A stretch of DNA of 53,843 nt from NCBI GenBank assembly GCA_024281075.1, contig JAMXLK010000049.1, positions 1 to 53,843 on the forward strand, in the 5' to 3' direction. Under the pieces are notes generated by a model. That model had not been told where the DNA came from, searched no databases, and saw only the letters and a list, made by a program, of their open reading frames with translations. The stretch is from Vulcanimicrobiia bacterium. GTDB taxonomy: Bacteria; Vulcanimicrobiota; Vulcanimicrobiia; Vulcanimicrobiales; Vulcanimicrobiaceae. Every line of letters begins with the position of its first letter. Within the stretch, counting starts at the first letter, position 1. Both the position numbers and the translations under genes were made by a program. Below are positions 18,347 through 26,654 of the stretch, in pieces.

Positions 18347-19741
18347 TCACCACGTGCGCGGCGCGTCTTGCAGCAGTCGCCCCAACGTGCGAACGATCTC
18401 CGCCCGATCGCTGATCTGCGTCCATGGCGGCGTGATCGTCGGGGTATCGCTCTGTCGCTCCCCTGGGCTTACCGTTCGCGCCAAGCCCATCGGTACGGCC
18501 GGATATCCGGCAACCGTACGAAAGAGCAAATCGGCCCAAAAAGCGTTGGCCCATCCAAATTCGGGGCGCGTGTACTGATTTGGATCGTCGGGGTTGACCG
18601 ACTCGTGCACCAGACCGTTGAGCGTATCGCTGCGGTCGAGCATGTTAATTGCATCGGCCACTTCTTGCCGGCTCGTCGACGTAAGTGCCGCACCAATGAT
18701 TCCGAGCGGCCAGACCCAGCCTTTGGGTGTGTGCGGACTGCCGAGACCCGTCGCGAACTTCCCGCTATAATAGTACGGGTCGTCGAAGCCGAGCGTAAAT
18801 TTTCGGGTGTTGCGATAGACCGAGTCGGTGGCCGCACACCACGCATAGTACGGCATTGCGGTGAGGTTCGGAATATTCGCGTCGTCCATCATGTTGAAGT
18901 GTCCGTAGCCATCGGTTTCATACGCGTACATCCAGCCGTACTTTCGGTTGTAAACCTTACCGTATCGCAGGACGCCGGTCTGGACCGTTTGCGCGAGCGC
19001 CGTCGCGCGCTTCGCGAGGGCGTCGTCGCCGAAGACCGTCCGCGCGAACTGCGCCAAAAGCCTCATCGCGACCACCGCCATTGCGTTTTGCGGAACGTTG
19101 AAGCGATACGTGACGGGATCGTCCGACGGGCGGAAGGCGCTCCAGATCATACCGGTATTTGGATTATATTCGTCGTGCGTCGGAACCGACTGCGGCCAAA
19201 CGTAACGGCTGCAGGCTGCGTGGCGCTGCTCGCACTCCAGCGTCGTAACGATGGCCGTCAATGCGTTGTGGAGCGTCGGGGTAAAAATCGCGCGATCGTG
19301 GGTGTTCGAATAATAGACGAAAACGAGCAGCACCGGCCATGCGAGGGAATCGATTTCCCACTTGCGTTCCCAAACGTGATAATCGGCGCTGAAGGCTTCG
19401 GCGTATGGATCGACCAGAATGTTTTTTGCGTCGCGCTGGATCACGCCGTAAAATGCGCCGCGCAGCGCCGAGTATGCAGCGACGAACCGGATATAGGGAA
19501 TCGTCTGGGCTGCCGAGTCACGGAGCCACATCGCGGGAATGTCGCCGGTCTGCACGTACGTCGTTCCGTCGGATTCTTTGAAGAAATCGGCAAAGAGTTC
19601 GTGAAAGAGCGTCTCGGTCTGAATCGGACGGATACCCGACTCGACCGGGATGCTCAAAGTCTGCGCGCCTGACTGAGCCGGCGGAACGAGTGCGTAAAAG
19701 GCAGCTACTGCGAGTGCGGCGATGCGGCCGTTCACCCTCAC
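18347..19741 (-). CDS. Glycoside hydrolase family 125 protein (exo-alpha-1,6-mannosidase type), exported
   Basis: 464 aa from the GTG at 19741, which overlaps the pentapeptide gene's stop (GTGA) and gives a signal peptide (VNGRIAALAVAAFYALVPPA). The (alpha/alpha)6 barrel of GH125/PF06824 is clear: GDIPAMWLRDSAAQTIPYIR near the start, PTHDEYNPNTGMIWSAFRPS in the middle, and NGLVHESVNPDDPNQYTRPE before the end. The family removes alpha-1,6-linked mannose using Asp/Glu catalysis, so the cell probably trims external mannans or glycoproteins. Length is normal. Placement between a surface repeat protein and a lipoprotein fits an envelope or periplasmic location. Confidence 0.9.
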   Translation of the reverse strand: MRVNGRIAALAVAAFYALVPPAQSGAQTLSIPVESGIRPIQTETLFHELFADFFKESDGTTYVQTGDIPAMWLRDSAAQTIPYIRFVAAYSALRGAFYGVIQRDAKNILVDPYAEAFSADYHVWERKWEIDSLAWPVLLVFVYYSNTHDRAIFTPTLHNALTAIVTTLECEQRHAACSRYVWPQSVPTHDEYNPNTGMIWSAFRPSDDPVTYRFNVPQNAMAVVAMRLLAQFARTVFGDDALAKRATALAQTVQTGVLRYGKVYNRKYGWMYAYETDGYGHFNMMDDANIPNLTAMPYYAWCAATDSVYRNTRKFTLGFDDPYYYSGKFATGLGSPHTPKGWVWPLGIIGAALTSTSRQEVADAINMLDRSDTLNGLVHESVNPDDPNQYTRPEFGWANAFWADLLFRTVAGYPAVPMGLARTVSPGERQSDTPTITPPWTQISDRAEIVRTLGRLLQDAPRTW

Positions 19742-20457
19742 GGAAGCACGGCGCCGCTCAACGCCGAGCCGGAATCCCGTTGCAGCGCAGCGGCGGTAAC
19801 CGGGGTGCAGGTCGCGGCGTCGGACGGGTCGCGACAGAGCCGAACCCCTAAAAAGCTCGCTCCGTTTACGCGCGCGTCCTTGAGCCCGGCGCATTTAGTG
19901 CCGCGTTCCGTTCCGTTGACGACGTACCAGCATAGCGCCGCTCCATCAAATCTGGTATTGCGAAGATCGGCGCCCGCGAGGTCGACGCCGATGATCGGAA
20001 TCCCGCGTAAGTCGCGACCCGCAAGCGATGCCCCTTGGAAGTTACACGACACGCAGCCGCCCAGAAGATTTTGCAGCGCCGCATCGCTTACCGCTGCCGC
20101 GAATCCGACGAAGTTTGCCGCGACGATTCGTGCGCCGGAAAAGGTCGCGCCGTCCAGCTTTGCCGCTTCAAAATTACACGCGGTGCATTCGGTCCCGTCG
20201 AAGCTCACGCGGGTGAGGTCGGCGCCTTGAAAGTTCCCCGCGACGATCTTCGCACCGTGAAAGGAGGCACCCGTCAGTTGCGCTCCGGCAAAATTCGCGC
20301 TGACGAGCACGTCGCCGCTAAAGTCGCGGCCTGCAAGCTGCGAACCTGCAAAGCTGCAGCCCATGCAGTAATGGGGCTCGGCCTCGCCGCTTTGCGCCCA
20401 GACCGGCGACGCGAGCGCTCCAAGCAGAACGACCACCAACCCTAGTGCGAATCTCAT
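19738..20457 (-). CDS. Exported pentapeptide-repeat protein
   Basis: 239 aa: signal peptide (MRFALGLVVVLLGALASPVW), then repeats of the A(D/N)LxG type from about residue 38 to 185 (for example GSQLAGRDFSGDVLVSANFA and GASLAGRDLRGIPIIGVDLA). These give the four-sided right-handed helix of pentapeptide proteins. It has Cys pairs (CMGC, CTAC, CVSC) at blade turns that could form disulfides outside the cell. The gene is coupled on both sides: its start overlaps the GNAT stop (ATGA) and its stop overlaps the GH125 start. Function is unknown; structural or binding roles are usual. Confidence 0.87.
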   Translation of the reverse strand: MRFALGLVVVLLGALASPVWAQSGEAEPHYCMGCSFAGSQLAGRDFSGDVLVSANFAGAQLTGASFHGAKIVAGNFQGADLTRVSFDGTECTACNFEAAKLDGATFSGARIVAANFVGFAAAVSDAALQNLLGGCVSCNFQGASLAGRDLRGIPIIGVDLAGADLRNTRFDGAALCWYVVNGTERGTKCAGLKDARVNGASFLGVRLCRDPSDAATCTPVTAAALQRDSGSALSGAVLP

Positions 20458-20921
20458 CCGTTTATCGTCTCCATGAAATTACGGCGCGCAAGATCGAAAA
20501 CTGCATCTTCGTGGAAACCCAACGTTGCATAAAATTCGCGCAGGTGCGGTTCGCGATGTGGGAGTTCGACCATGATGCTCGAGGAACCGGACAGGACGGC
20601 GTGCCCGATCGCGCGTTCCACCAGACGCCGCCCAACGCCGCACTTTCGGCTCTCCTCGCGTACGTAAAGGTCGCTGAGAAACCAAACTCGCCGGCAATAC
20701 CAGGACGACCAGAGCGGATAGAGCTGAATGAACCCAAGCGCCTGCGCCTCGGAGCGCGCGAAAAAGACGACCGAATCGGCCGCGCTCAGCCGCTCTTCCA
20801 AGAAGCGGCGCGAGCGCGCAAGGTCGTCGCTGCCCGCAAAGAACGAGCGATACGCATCGAACAGCGGGGCAACTGCATCAAGATCGGCGGTGCTTGCCTG
20901 CGCGATCGTAACGTCATGCAT
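20454..20921 (-). CDS. GNAT-family N-acetyltransferase
   Basis: 155 aa from the ATG at 20921 (MHDVTIAQASTADLDAVAPL); 24 further upstream residues are open but unlike the family. The acetyl-CoA binding motif A appears as LYVREESRKCGVGRRLVERA, followed by a helix and the FYATLGFHEDAVF C-terminal signature. It should transfer an acetyl group from acetyl-CoA to an amine; the acceptor is unknown. It is first in the overlapping operon with the pentapeptide and GH125 genes, although it is cytoplasmic while they are exported. It is divergent from the lipoprotein at 21090. Confidence 0.88.
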   Translation of the reverse strand: MHDVTIAQASTADLDAVAPLFDAYRSFFAGSDDLARSRRFLEERLSAADSVVFFARSEAQALGFIQLYPLWSSWYCRRVWFLSDLYVREESRKCGVGRRLVERAIGHAVLSGSSSIMVELPHREPHLREFYATLGFHEDAVFDLARRNFMETING

Positions 20922-21089
20922 TGCGCCGCGAATTTGCCGGAGCGGGCGGGCGCCTCCTCCGGCCGCCTCACTCTGGGGAACTATGTGGCGCACCCGCGAC
21001 GGCCGGCAGCGGAGTCTAGCGCTCGCTGGAAGGCGCGCGCGTCCTCCAGCGGTAAGCCCTTCATTCCGTTCTCTTCTTAGGAGGTTGGA

Positions 21090-21617
21090 ATGAAGGTCTT
21101 TAGATTACGCAAATCGCTTGGCGCCGCGCTTGGACTCGCCCTCATTGCAGCGTGTGGAAGCGGAAGCGGAAGCGTTCCGAATGCGGCTTCCGCTTCACTC
21201 GGCGCGCAGCATCGCATTGACAACGCGGCTTCGTTGCGCTTGAGCGGCGAGTACGCCGGTAAGTTCACCGACGGCGCATACGGTACGGGCAAAGCGAAGG
21301 CGTCGTACTCTCAGTCCGGAGACGCGGTCGGCGGAATACTCACCATTAAGTATCCGGCGAGCACCGTCACGCTATCGGTTGCTCTGGCCGCAAGCGGCAC
21401 CAGCGTGAACGGAACGACCGTCGCGGGAACCGGCAGCCTCTACTGCACGTTTGCGACCACGAGCACTTACAACGTGAAGACGCACGTTATGAGCGGCTCG
21501 TACAGCGCGGTCTACGGCTGCAGCGGCGACGGCGGCACCTTTACGCTCAAGCAGAAGTGTTACTATCGCGGCGCCACCGAGGACGTGCTGCCCGCAAGCG
21601 GCCCCAAACCCTGCTAG
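21090..21617 (+). CDS. Lipoprotein of unknown function
   Basis: 175 aa with an excellent AGGAGGT ribosome site 7-8 nt before the ATG and a lipoprotein signal (MKVFRLRKSLGAALGLALIA, then AC). The mature part is rich in Ser, Gly and Thr and predicted beta-strand (GEYAGKFTDGAYGTGKAKAS), with four late Cys (YCTF, YGCSG, KCYY, KPC) likely to form disulfides. No domain is recognised. Its stop overlaps the stop of the convergent cyclase gene by 4 bp. Confidence 0.8.
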   Translation: MKVFRLRKSLGAALGLALIAACGSGSGSVPNAASASLGAQHRIDNAASLRLSGEYAGKFTDGAYGTGKAKASYSQSGDAVGGILTIKYPASTVTLSVALAASGTSVNGTTVAGTGSLYCTFATTSTYNVKTHVMSGSYSAVYGCSGDGGTFTLKQKCYYRGATEDVLPASGPKPC

Positions 21618-24289
21618 GCGGCGAGGGCGCGACTTACGGCTTGATCGTCGCTTAAGGCCGCGCCCTCATCGAGCAATCGCGCAAGCTCCGATTCGCCGAA
21701 ACTGCGACGGAGATCGGCGAGTAATGACGGTACGAGCGTTGACTGCGGTGGCACGAGCTCCCAGCCTTCCTCACGCAATCGCGCTTGCGCGAATCCGAGC
21801 AGCAGTGCAGCTTCCTTAGGATTGCGCTCGGCGGTGACTATGGCGATGTATGCAACGGTGAGGGAGACCCAAATCCGGTGCCGCGCTTTCGCAGCAGCGG
21901 CAAGACTCGTTCGCGCAAACGGTTCGGCGCGCGCACGGTCGCCGATTGCCAAGTAACAACATGCGATTTCGCCCGCGTGAAAGATTGCTGCCGTCTCGGC
22001 ATCGTTCAGATTCGCTGCTTCTGATAGATGCTCTACAGCCTCAGTATAGTTTCCGGCCTCTTCTTCCCACTGTCCCCACCATGTCAGCGCTCGCGCCGTA
22101 TCGTCGTCCCGGCCGAAGGACCGAAAGAGCACGACGCTTTCGTTGAACGCGGCGCGTACGCGCTCGATCCCGGCGCTCGCAAAGCAGAGCGCACAACGCC
22201 GTAAAACGTCTGCTAGCAACCGCCCATCGCCGGAGGCGCGCGCAAGCGATAGCGCCTCTTCCCCAAGCGTTTTTGCCCGATCGGGCGCGAGCGGCGTGTA
22301 TCGCGAGGCCACTTGGGAAAGCGCGCGCGCAAGCCCGCGCCGGTCGCCCGATTGACGATAGCGCTCCACCGCGATCTCGGCCTCCTCGAGGCAATTCTTG
22401 TTTTGCCCCATGTTGCTGTAAAGCATCGAGAGACCGTATCGAAGACGAGCTTCGACGTCGACGGGAACGTGCACGCCGCAACCCAGTACGCGCCGGCCCC
22501 AATCGACGCCTTCGTTGAGCAGACCCAACCTCAAAAAGACGATCGTTGCATCGGCCGCAAGTCGTGCGCCGAGAACTAAATCTTCCGATTCGTCAACCGA
22601 CCAGCGAAGCGCGGCGCGCAGGTTCGCAAGGTCGCGCTCGACGCGCGCGAGCCAGTCGGGTCGCGGCCCCACATCCCATTCGTCGTACCATTCGCGGCTC
22701 AGCAAAGCCATTGCGGCAGCGTGCTGCGCGCGGGTTTGCGCCAACTCTCCGGACTCAGCGAGCTTCTCCCAACCGTACTCGCGAATAGGCTCTAAAATCC
22801 GATAACGGTCGCCGCTCTCTTCGCTCTGGATCACGAGCGATTTATCGACGAGCGAGGCGACCAGATCGAGCACGTGCGAATCGCCGGCGGCCGCGCCGCC
22901 ACAGACGCTTGCCGCCGCTTCAAGCGTGAAACCGCGCAAAAATACGCAAACGCGGCGAAGCGCGCGCGCTTCGTCGGCGGTAAGAAGGTCGTAACTCCAA
23001 TCGACGAGGGCCCGCATCGTCTGCTGGCGCGGACGCCGATCGCGGCCGCCGGCCAGCAGGCGGAGCTCTAAATGCGACGCGAGCGTTTCGACCGACATCG
23101 TTCGCAGGCGCGCCGCCGCCAGCTCGATCGCCAAAGCGATGCCATCGAGCCGATCGCAGATTGCCTGAACGGCCGTCATCTTCGACTGCACGTCGAACGC
23201 CGGGTTGGCCGCACGTGCGCGATCGGTGAAAAGCTCGATCGCAGCCGCCGCATCGAGCGACGTTAACCGGTAAAGACTCTCGCCGGAAATATCGAGCGGT
23301 GAGCGGCTCGTCGCAAGCACGCTCGTGCGTGGGGCTCGAGCAATAACTTCCGCAACGATCGCAGCGACCTCGGAAACAAGATGCTCGCTGTTATCTAAGA
23401 CCAGCAGCAGCTCGCGGCGCTCCAGATAACCGAGCAGCGCGTCGAGCGGCTCGATGTCGGGCGGACGTTCGCCGCCCAGCGCGGAGAGGATCGTGACCGG
23501 AATAAGCGCAGCATCGCCGACCGCCGAGAGATCGACGAACCATGCGCCGTCGCGCAGATCGTTCAACCGTGCGCCCGCGATCTCGAGCGCCAGGCGGGTC
23601 TTACCGATGCCGCCGGCACCGACGATCGTTACCAGTGAGCTCGCGTCCAAAAGCGCTTCGACCCGCGCGATGTCTTCGGAGCGGCCCACGAAGCTCGTCG
23701 TTTGACGAGGAATATTATTCGGCGGCGTCTCCAAGGCGCGTAACGGCTTGAAGTCGGAACGTAATCCCTTGCCGACGGGCTGATAGACCCGGGTTGCATC
23801 TTTGACGTCGCGCAGCGGCACCGAGCCGAGATGGCGCAACGTAACGTCCGCCGGAAGCTTTGCGAGAACCGTATCGGCGGCATCGCCGGAAAGCAGAACC
23901 TGTCCGCCGTGACCGGCGCCGAGCAGGCGCGCCGTACGATTGACGGCGGCGCCGAAATAATCGCCGTCGCGTTCGTCGGTTTCGCCGGCGTTGATCGCCA
24001 TGCGCACGTTCAGTCCGCCAACGTCTTCAAAATTCTCGCTCTGTATGGTTCGCTGCGCGTCGACGGCCGCCGCGAGCGCATCGGCGACGCTCGGAAAGGC
24101 CGCGCAGAACGCATCACCGATCGTCTTGAAGACCGAACCGCGGTGCGACTCGATCGCGGCCCGTACAATGTCGTCGTGGCGACGCAGCGCAGCCCGCATC
24201 GCGTCGCCGTAACGCTCCCATCGCCGCGTACTCGCCTCGACGTCGGTAAAGAGAAACGCGACCATTCCGCTGGGGAGCACGGAGCGCAT
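21614..24289 (-). CDS. Class III adenylate cyclase domain fused to STAND ATPase and TPR
   Basis: 891 aa. Residues about 9-165 are a class III nucleotide cyclase. Metal-binding Asp16 lies in FLFTDVEAST and Asp59 in FKTIGDAF; Lys55 is at the adenine-selecting position, and AVNRTAR carries the transition-state Asn, so it could be active on ATP. From about 195 a STAND/NB-ARC ATPase begins (TTSFVGRSEDIARVEALL; Walker A IVGAGGIGKTRLAL; VLDNSEHL). TPR helices fill the rest. No DNA-binding domain is seen. In such fusions the cyclase probably signals through cAMP when the ATPase is triggered. It follows the DJ-1 family gene by 36 bp on the same strand. Confidence 0.9.
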   Translation of the reverse strand: MRSVLPSGMVAFLFTDVEASTRRWERYGDAMRAALRRHDDIVRAAIESHRGSVFKTIGDAFCAAFPSVADALAAAVDAQRTIQSENFEDVGGLNVRMAINAGETDERDGDYFGAAVNRTARLLGAGHGGQVLLSGDAADTVLAKLPADVTLRHLGSVPLRDVKDATRVYQPVGKGLRSDFKPLRALETPPNNIPRQTTSFVGRSEDIARVEALLDASSLVTIVGAGGIGKTRLALEIAGARLNDLRDGAWFVDLSAVGDAALIPVTILSALGGERPPDIEPLDALLGYLERRELLLVLDNSEHLVSEVAAIVAEVIARAPRTSVLATSRSPLDISGESLYRLTSLDAAAAIELFTDRARAANPAFDVQSKMTAVQAICDRLDGIALAIELAAARLRTMSVETLASHLELRLLAGGRDRRPRQQTMRALVDWSYDLLTADEARALRRVCVFLRGFTLEAAASVCGGAAAGDSHVLDLVASLVDKSLVIQSEESGDRYRILEPIREYGWEKLAESGELAQTRAQHAAAMALLSREWYDEWDVGPRPDWLARVERDLANLRAALRWSVDESEDLVLGARLAADATIVFLRLGLLNEGVDWGRRVLGCGVHVPVDVEARLRYGLSMLYSNMGQNKNCLEEAEIAVERYRQSGDRRGLARALSQVASRYTPLAPDRAKTLGEEALSLARASGDGRLLADVLRRCALCFASAGIERVRAAFNESVVLFRSFGRDDDTARALTWWGQWEEEAGNYTEAVEHLSEAANLNDAETAAIFHAGEIACCYLAIGDRARAEPFARTSLAAAAKARHRIWVSLTVAYIAIVTAERNPKEAALLLGFAQARLREEGWELVPPQSTLVPSLLADLRRSFGESELARLLDEGAALSDDQAVSRALAA

Positions 24290-24325
24290 GCGCTCTGATT
24301 CTAGCCCGTCGCGGCGGCTTTCTTC

Positions 24326-24898
24326 TTAGGAGGCGGCGGCGATGCTTTGATCCCGAGCCGCAAAGAGCTCGATCATCGCGTCGTTAAACTGCGCGACGTC
24401 GGACGACGTACGGCTGGTAACGAGCAAATTATCGGCAACCGCGGCTTGATTCACCCAGTTGCCGCCCGCGTTCACGATGTCCGTGCGCAGCGAGGGCGAC
24501 GACGTTACTTTCCGTCCTCGTACAAAATCCGTCTCGATCAAGATCCAAAGACCGTGCCCAAGCGCCGCGATCGGCTTGCGCGCGATTTGCATGGCATGCA
24601 CGAAGAGCACTGCCTTATTGTCGGTGCGCAGCGCATCGGCGCTGCGCACGCCGCCGGGCAGCAGGAGGGCATCGAAGTCCGTCGGCTTCGCATCGGCGAT
24701 GCCGAGCTCAACCTTAAAGGCGCCATCCCGTTCGTCCCCTTGCCAACCGTGAACGACCGGAGTTTGCGGCGAGACGATCGTGGTCGTCGCGCCGGCCGCG
24801 TGCAGAGCCTCCCGCGAGCGCGTCAGCACGGCTTCTTCGAAACCGTCTTCGATGAGAATTGCGACGCGGGCGCCATGCAGCGGATGTGGATGAGGCAT
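24326..24898 (-). CDS. DJ-1/PfpI family protein lacking the catalytic cysteine
   Basis: 190 aa from the ATG at 24898 (MPHPHPLHGARVAILIEDGF); open sequence further upstream lies in the divergent intergenic and HAD gene. The class I glutamine amidotransferase-like fold is clear: RVAILIEDGFEEAVL, TDFDALLLPGGVRSADALR and KPIAALGHGLWILIE. The last is the nucleophile elbow, normally AxCHG; here the Cys position is Gly (codon GGG). It is therefore unlikely to act as a PfpI protease or glyoxalase and may be a sensor or chaperone-like member. The adjacent Glu and His are kept. It is divergent from the HAD-ATPase fusion by 73 bp. Confidence 0.87.
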   Translation of the reverse strand: MPHPHPLHGARVAILIEDGFEEAVLTRSREALHAAGATTTIVSPQTPVVHGWQGDERDGAFKVELGIADAKPTDFDALLLPGGVRSADALRTDNKAVLFVHAMQIARKPIAALGHGLWILIETDFVRGRKVTSSPSLRTDIVNAGGNWVNQAAVADNLLVTSRTSSDVAQFNDAMIELFAARDQSIAAAS

Positions 24899-24971
24899 GC
24901 CACGATAATTCCCAGGCAGCGCTCGGCAGAAACATGTTGGCTGCGCCGCGCGGCTTGGGAAGAGACGAGCC

Positions 24972-26654
24972 ATGCGATATCGCGCCTTCGTCACGGACTT
25001 TGACGGAACGCTGGCGGAAGGCGGCACCGTCGCCGCGACAACGCTCGGTGCGCTCGAGGCATTGCGCAAGAGCGATCGCTTCCTCATCATGGTGACGGGA
25101 CGGGTACTGCACGATTTACAGACCGTATTTCCGGAGGTCGAGCTCTTCGATTCTATCGTCGCCGAGAACGGCGCCGTCGCCTACGATCCCGCCCGCAAAG
25201 AACGCACCATTCTCGCGCAGGCGCCGCCGCCCGCGCTTCGCGCGCGTTTGGAAGCGCTTGGTGTTCCGTTAGAAGCGCCCGGCGACGTGATCCTGGCGAC
25301 GCGCGAGCCGCACGAACGTGCGGTACTCGAAGCGATTCGCGAACTCGGCTTGGAGATGCAGCTGATCTTTAACAAAGGCGCGGTCATGGTGCTCCCATCG
25401 GGAGTGAACAAAGCCTCCGGCTTGATTGCCGCACTTGATGCACTCAAACTATCTGCGCACAACGCCGTCGGCGTCGGCGACGCAGAGAACGACCACGCGT
25501 TTTTAGAGGCTTCTGAGTGCTCCGCGGCGACCGCAAATGCACTCGACTCGGTCAAGGCGCATGCCGACGTCGTGCTCGCAGCCGCCGACGGCGCTGGCGT
25601 TACCGAGCTGGCGCAACGGCTGCTGCGCGACGACCTCGCGGACGTGGCACTCGACCGTCGCAGGATTCCATTTGCGCGAAGCACCGACGGGCGCGACCTA
25701 TTTTTGGATCCCTATCTGCAAGGAACGCTGCTCTTCGCCGGGGCGTCGGGCGGCGGCAAGTCGAGCGCCGCGCTTGCATTCTTGGAGCGGCTCGCAGATC
25801 GCGGCTATCAGATCTGCGTTGTCGATCCGGAGGGAGATTACGAGGCGTTTGGCCGCGCGATCGTTTTGGGTGACGCGAAGTCGGTTCCAACGCTCGAAGA
25901 AATCGGCGACGTCGTGGATCGTCCCGACCGCAGCGCCATCGTCAATCTGCTCGGAGTACCGATTCACGACCGGCCTGCTTTTATCGATGCGCTCCTCCCG
26001 CGGCTCTTCGCGCTTCGCGCACAATACGGCCGGCCGCACTGGATCGTACTCGACGAAGCGCACCATCTCTTTCCGCGCGAGCGCAGCGCCGAGCCGGTTT
26101 TGGCACGAGACGCCTTCAGCATGCTGGCAATCGCGGCCGATCCGTCGCAACTCTCCGGCACGCTGCTTTCGACCGTAACCGCGGTCGTCGGCGTGGGCGC
26201 CGATGCCGCGCAAACCATTGAAACCGCGACCGGCAATCGGCTAGACGAACAACCTGGAGCGCCCGATGAATCACAGGCCCTTTTCTGGCAAGCCCGCGCA
26301 CCAAACGCCGCACGGCTGATCGTTCCGCTGGCGCCCGAATCGAAAAAACAGCGGCATCGCCGCAAATACGCGCAAGGCGATTTGGCGCCGGAGAAGAGTT
26401 TCTTCTTTCGTGGACCGGACCAGCGGCTCAATCTGCGCGCAAATAATTTAACGATCTTCGCGCAGCTTGCCGAGGGAATCGACGACGAGACCTGGACGCA
26501 TCATTTGCGACGCGATGACTACGCCACGTGGTTTCGTGAAGCGATCGGCGACGACGAGCTGGCAGAGGCGGCGCATCGCGCCAAGGACGAGCCCGAAAAA
26601 AGCCGCGAGCTGGTGCTCGCGGCGATTCGAGAAAAGTATACGCGTCCGGCTTAA
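24972..26654 (+). CDS. HAD-IIB phosphatase fused to HerA/DUF87-like P-loop ATPase
   Basis: 560 aa. Residues 1-225 are a Cof-type HAD hydrolase: FVTDFDGTL with Asp9 and Asp11, VTGR (motif II), Lys147 and GVGDAEND with Asp170 and Asp174. These suit dephosphorylation of a sugar phosphate or similar molecule. From about residue 230 a second domain resembles HerA-type DNA translocase or DUF87 ATPases: FARSTDGRDLFLDPYLQGTL, Walker A GASGGGKSS (Lys263) and Walker B HWIVLDEAHHLFP (Asp361-Glu362). The C-terminal part is charged and helical. The two domains are joined in one frame without a stop. Its stop overlaps the LuxR gene's stop by 4 bp. Confidence 0.88.
   Translation: MRYRAFVTDFDGTLAEGGTVAATTLGALEALRKSDRFLIMVTGRVLHDLQTVFPEVELFDSIVAENGAVAYDPARKERTILAQAPPPALRARLEALGVPLEAPGDVILATREPHERAVLEAIRELGLEMQLIFNKGAVMVLPSGVNKASGLIAALDALKLSAHNAVGVGDAENDHAFLEASECSAATANALDSVKAHADVVLAAADGAGVTELAQRLLRDDLADVALDRRRIPFARSTDGRDLFLDPYLQGTLLFAGASGGGKSSAALAFLERLADRGYQICVVDPEGDYEAFGRAIVLGDAKSVPTLEEIGDVVDRPDRSAIVNLLGVPIHDRPAFIDALLPRLFALRAQYGRPHWIVLDEAHHLFPRERSAEPVLARDAFSMLAIAADPSQLSGTLLSTVTAVVGVGADAAQTIETATGNRLDEQPGAPDESQALFWQARAPNAARLIVPLAPESKKQRHRRKYAQGDLAPEKSFFFRGPDQRLNLRANNLTIFAQLAEGIDDETWTHHLRRDDYATWFREAIGDDELAEAAHRAKDEPEKSRELVLAAIREKYTRPA

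Noticed and set aside
18368-19672. 434-codon plus-strand ORF
   Set aside because: It is antisense to the GH125 gene, which has clear family motifs; the shadow is Arg-rich and without domains.
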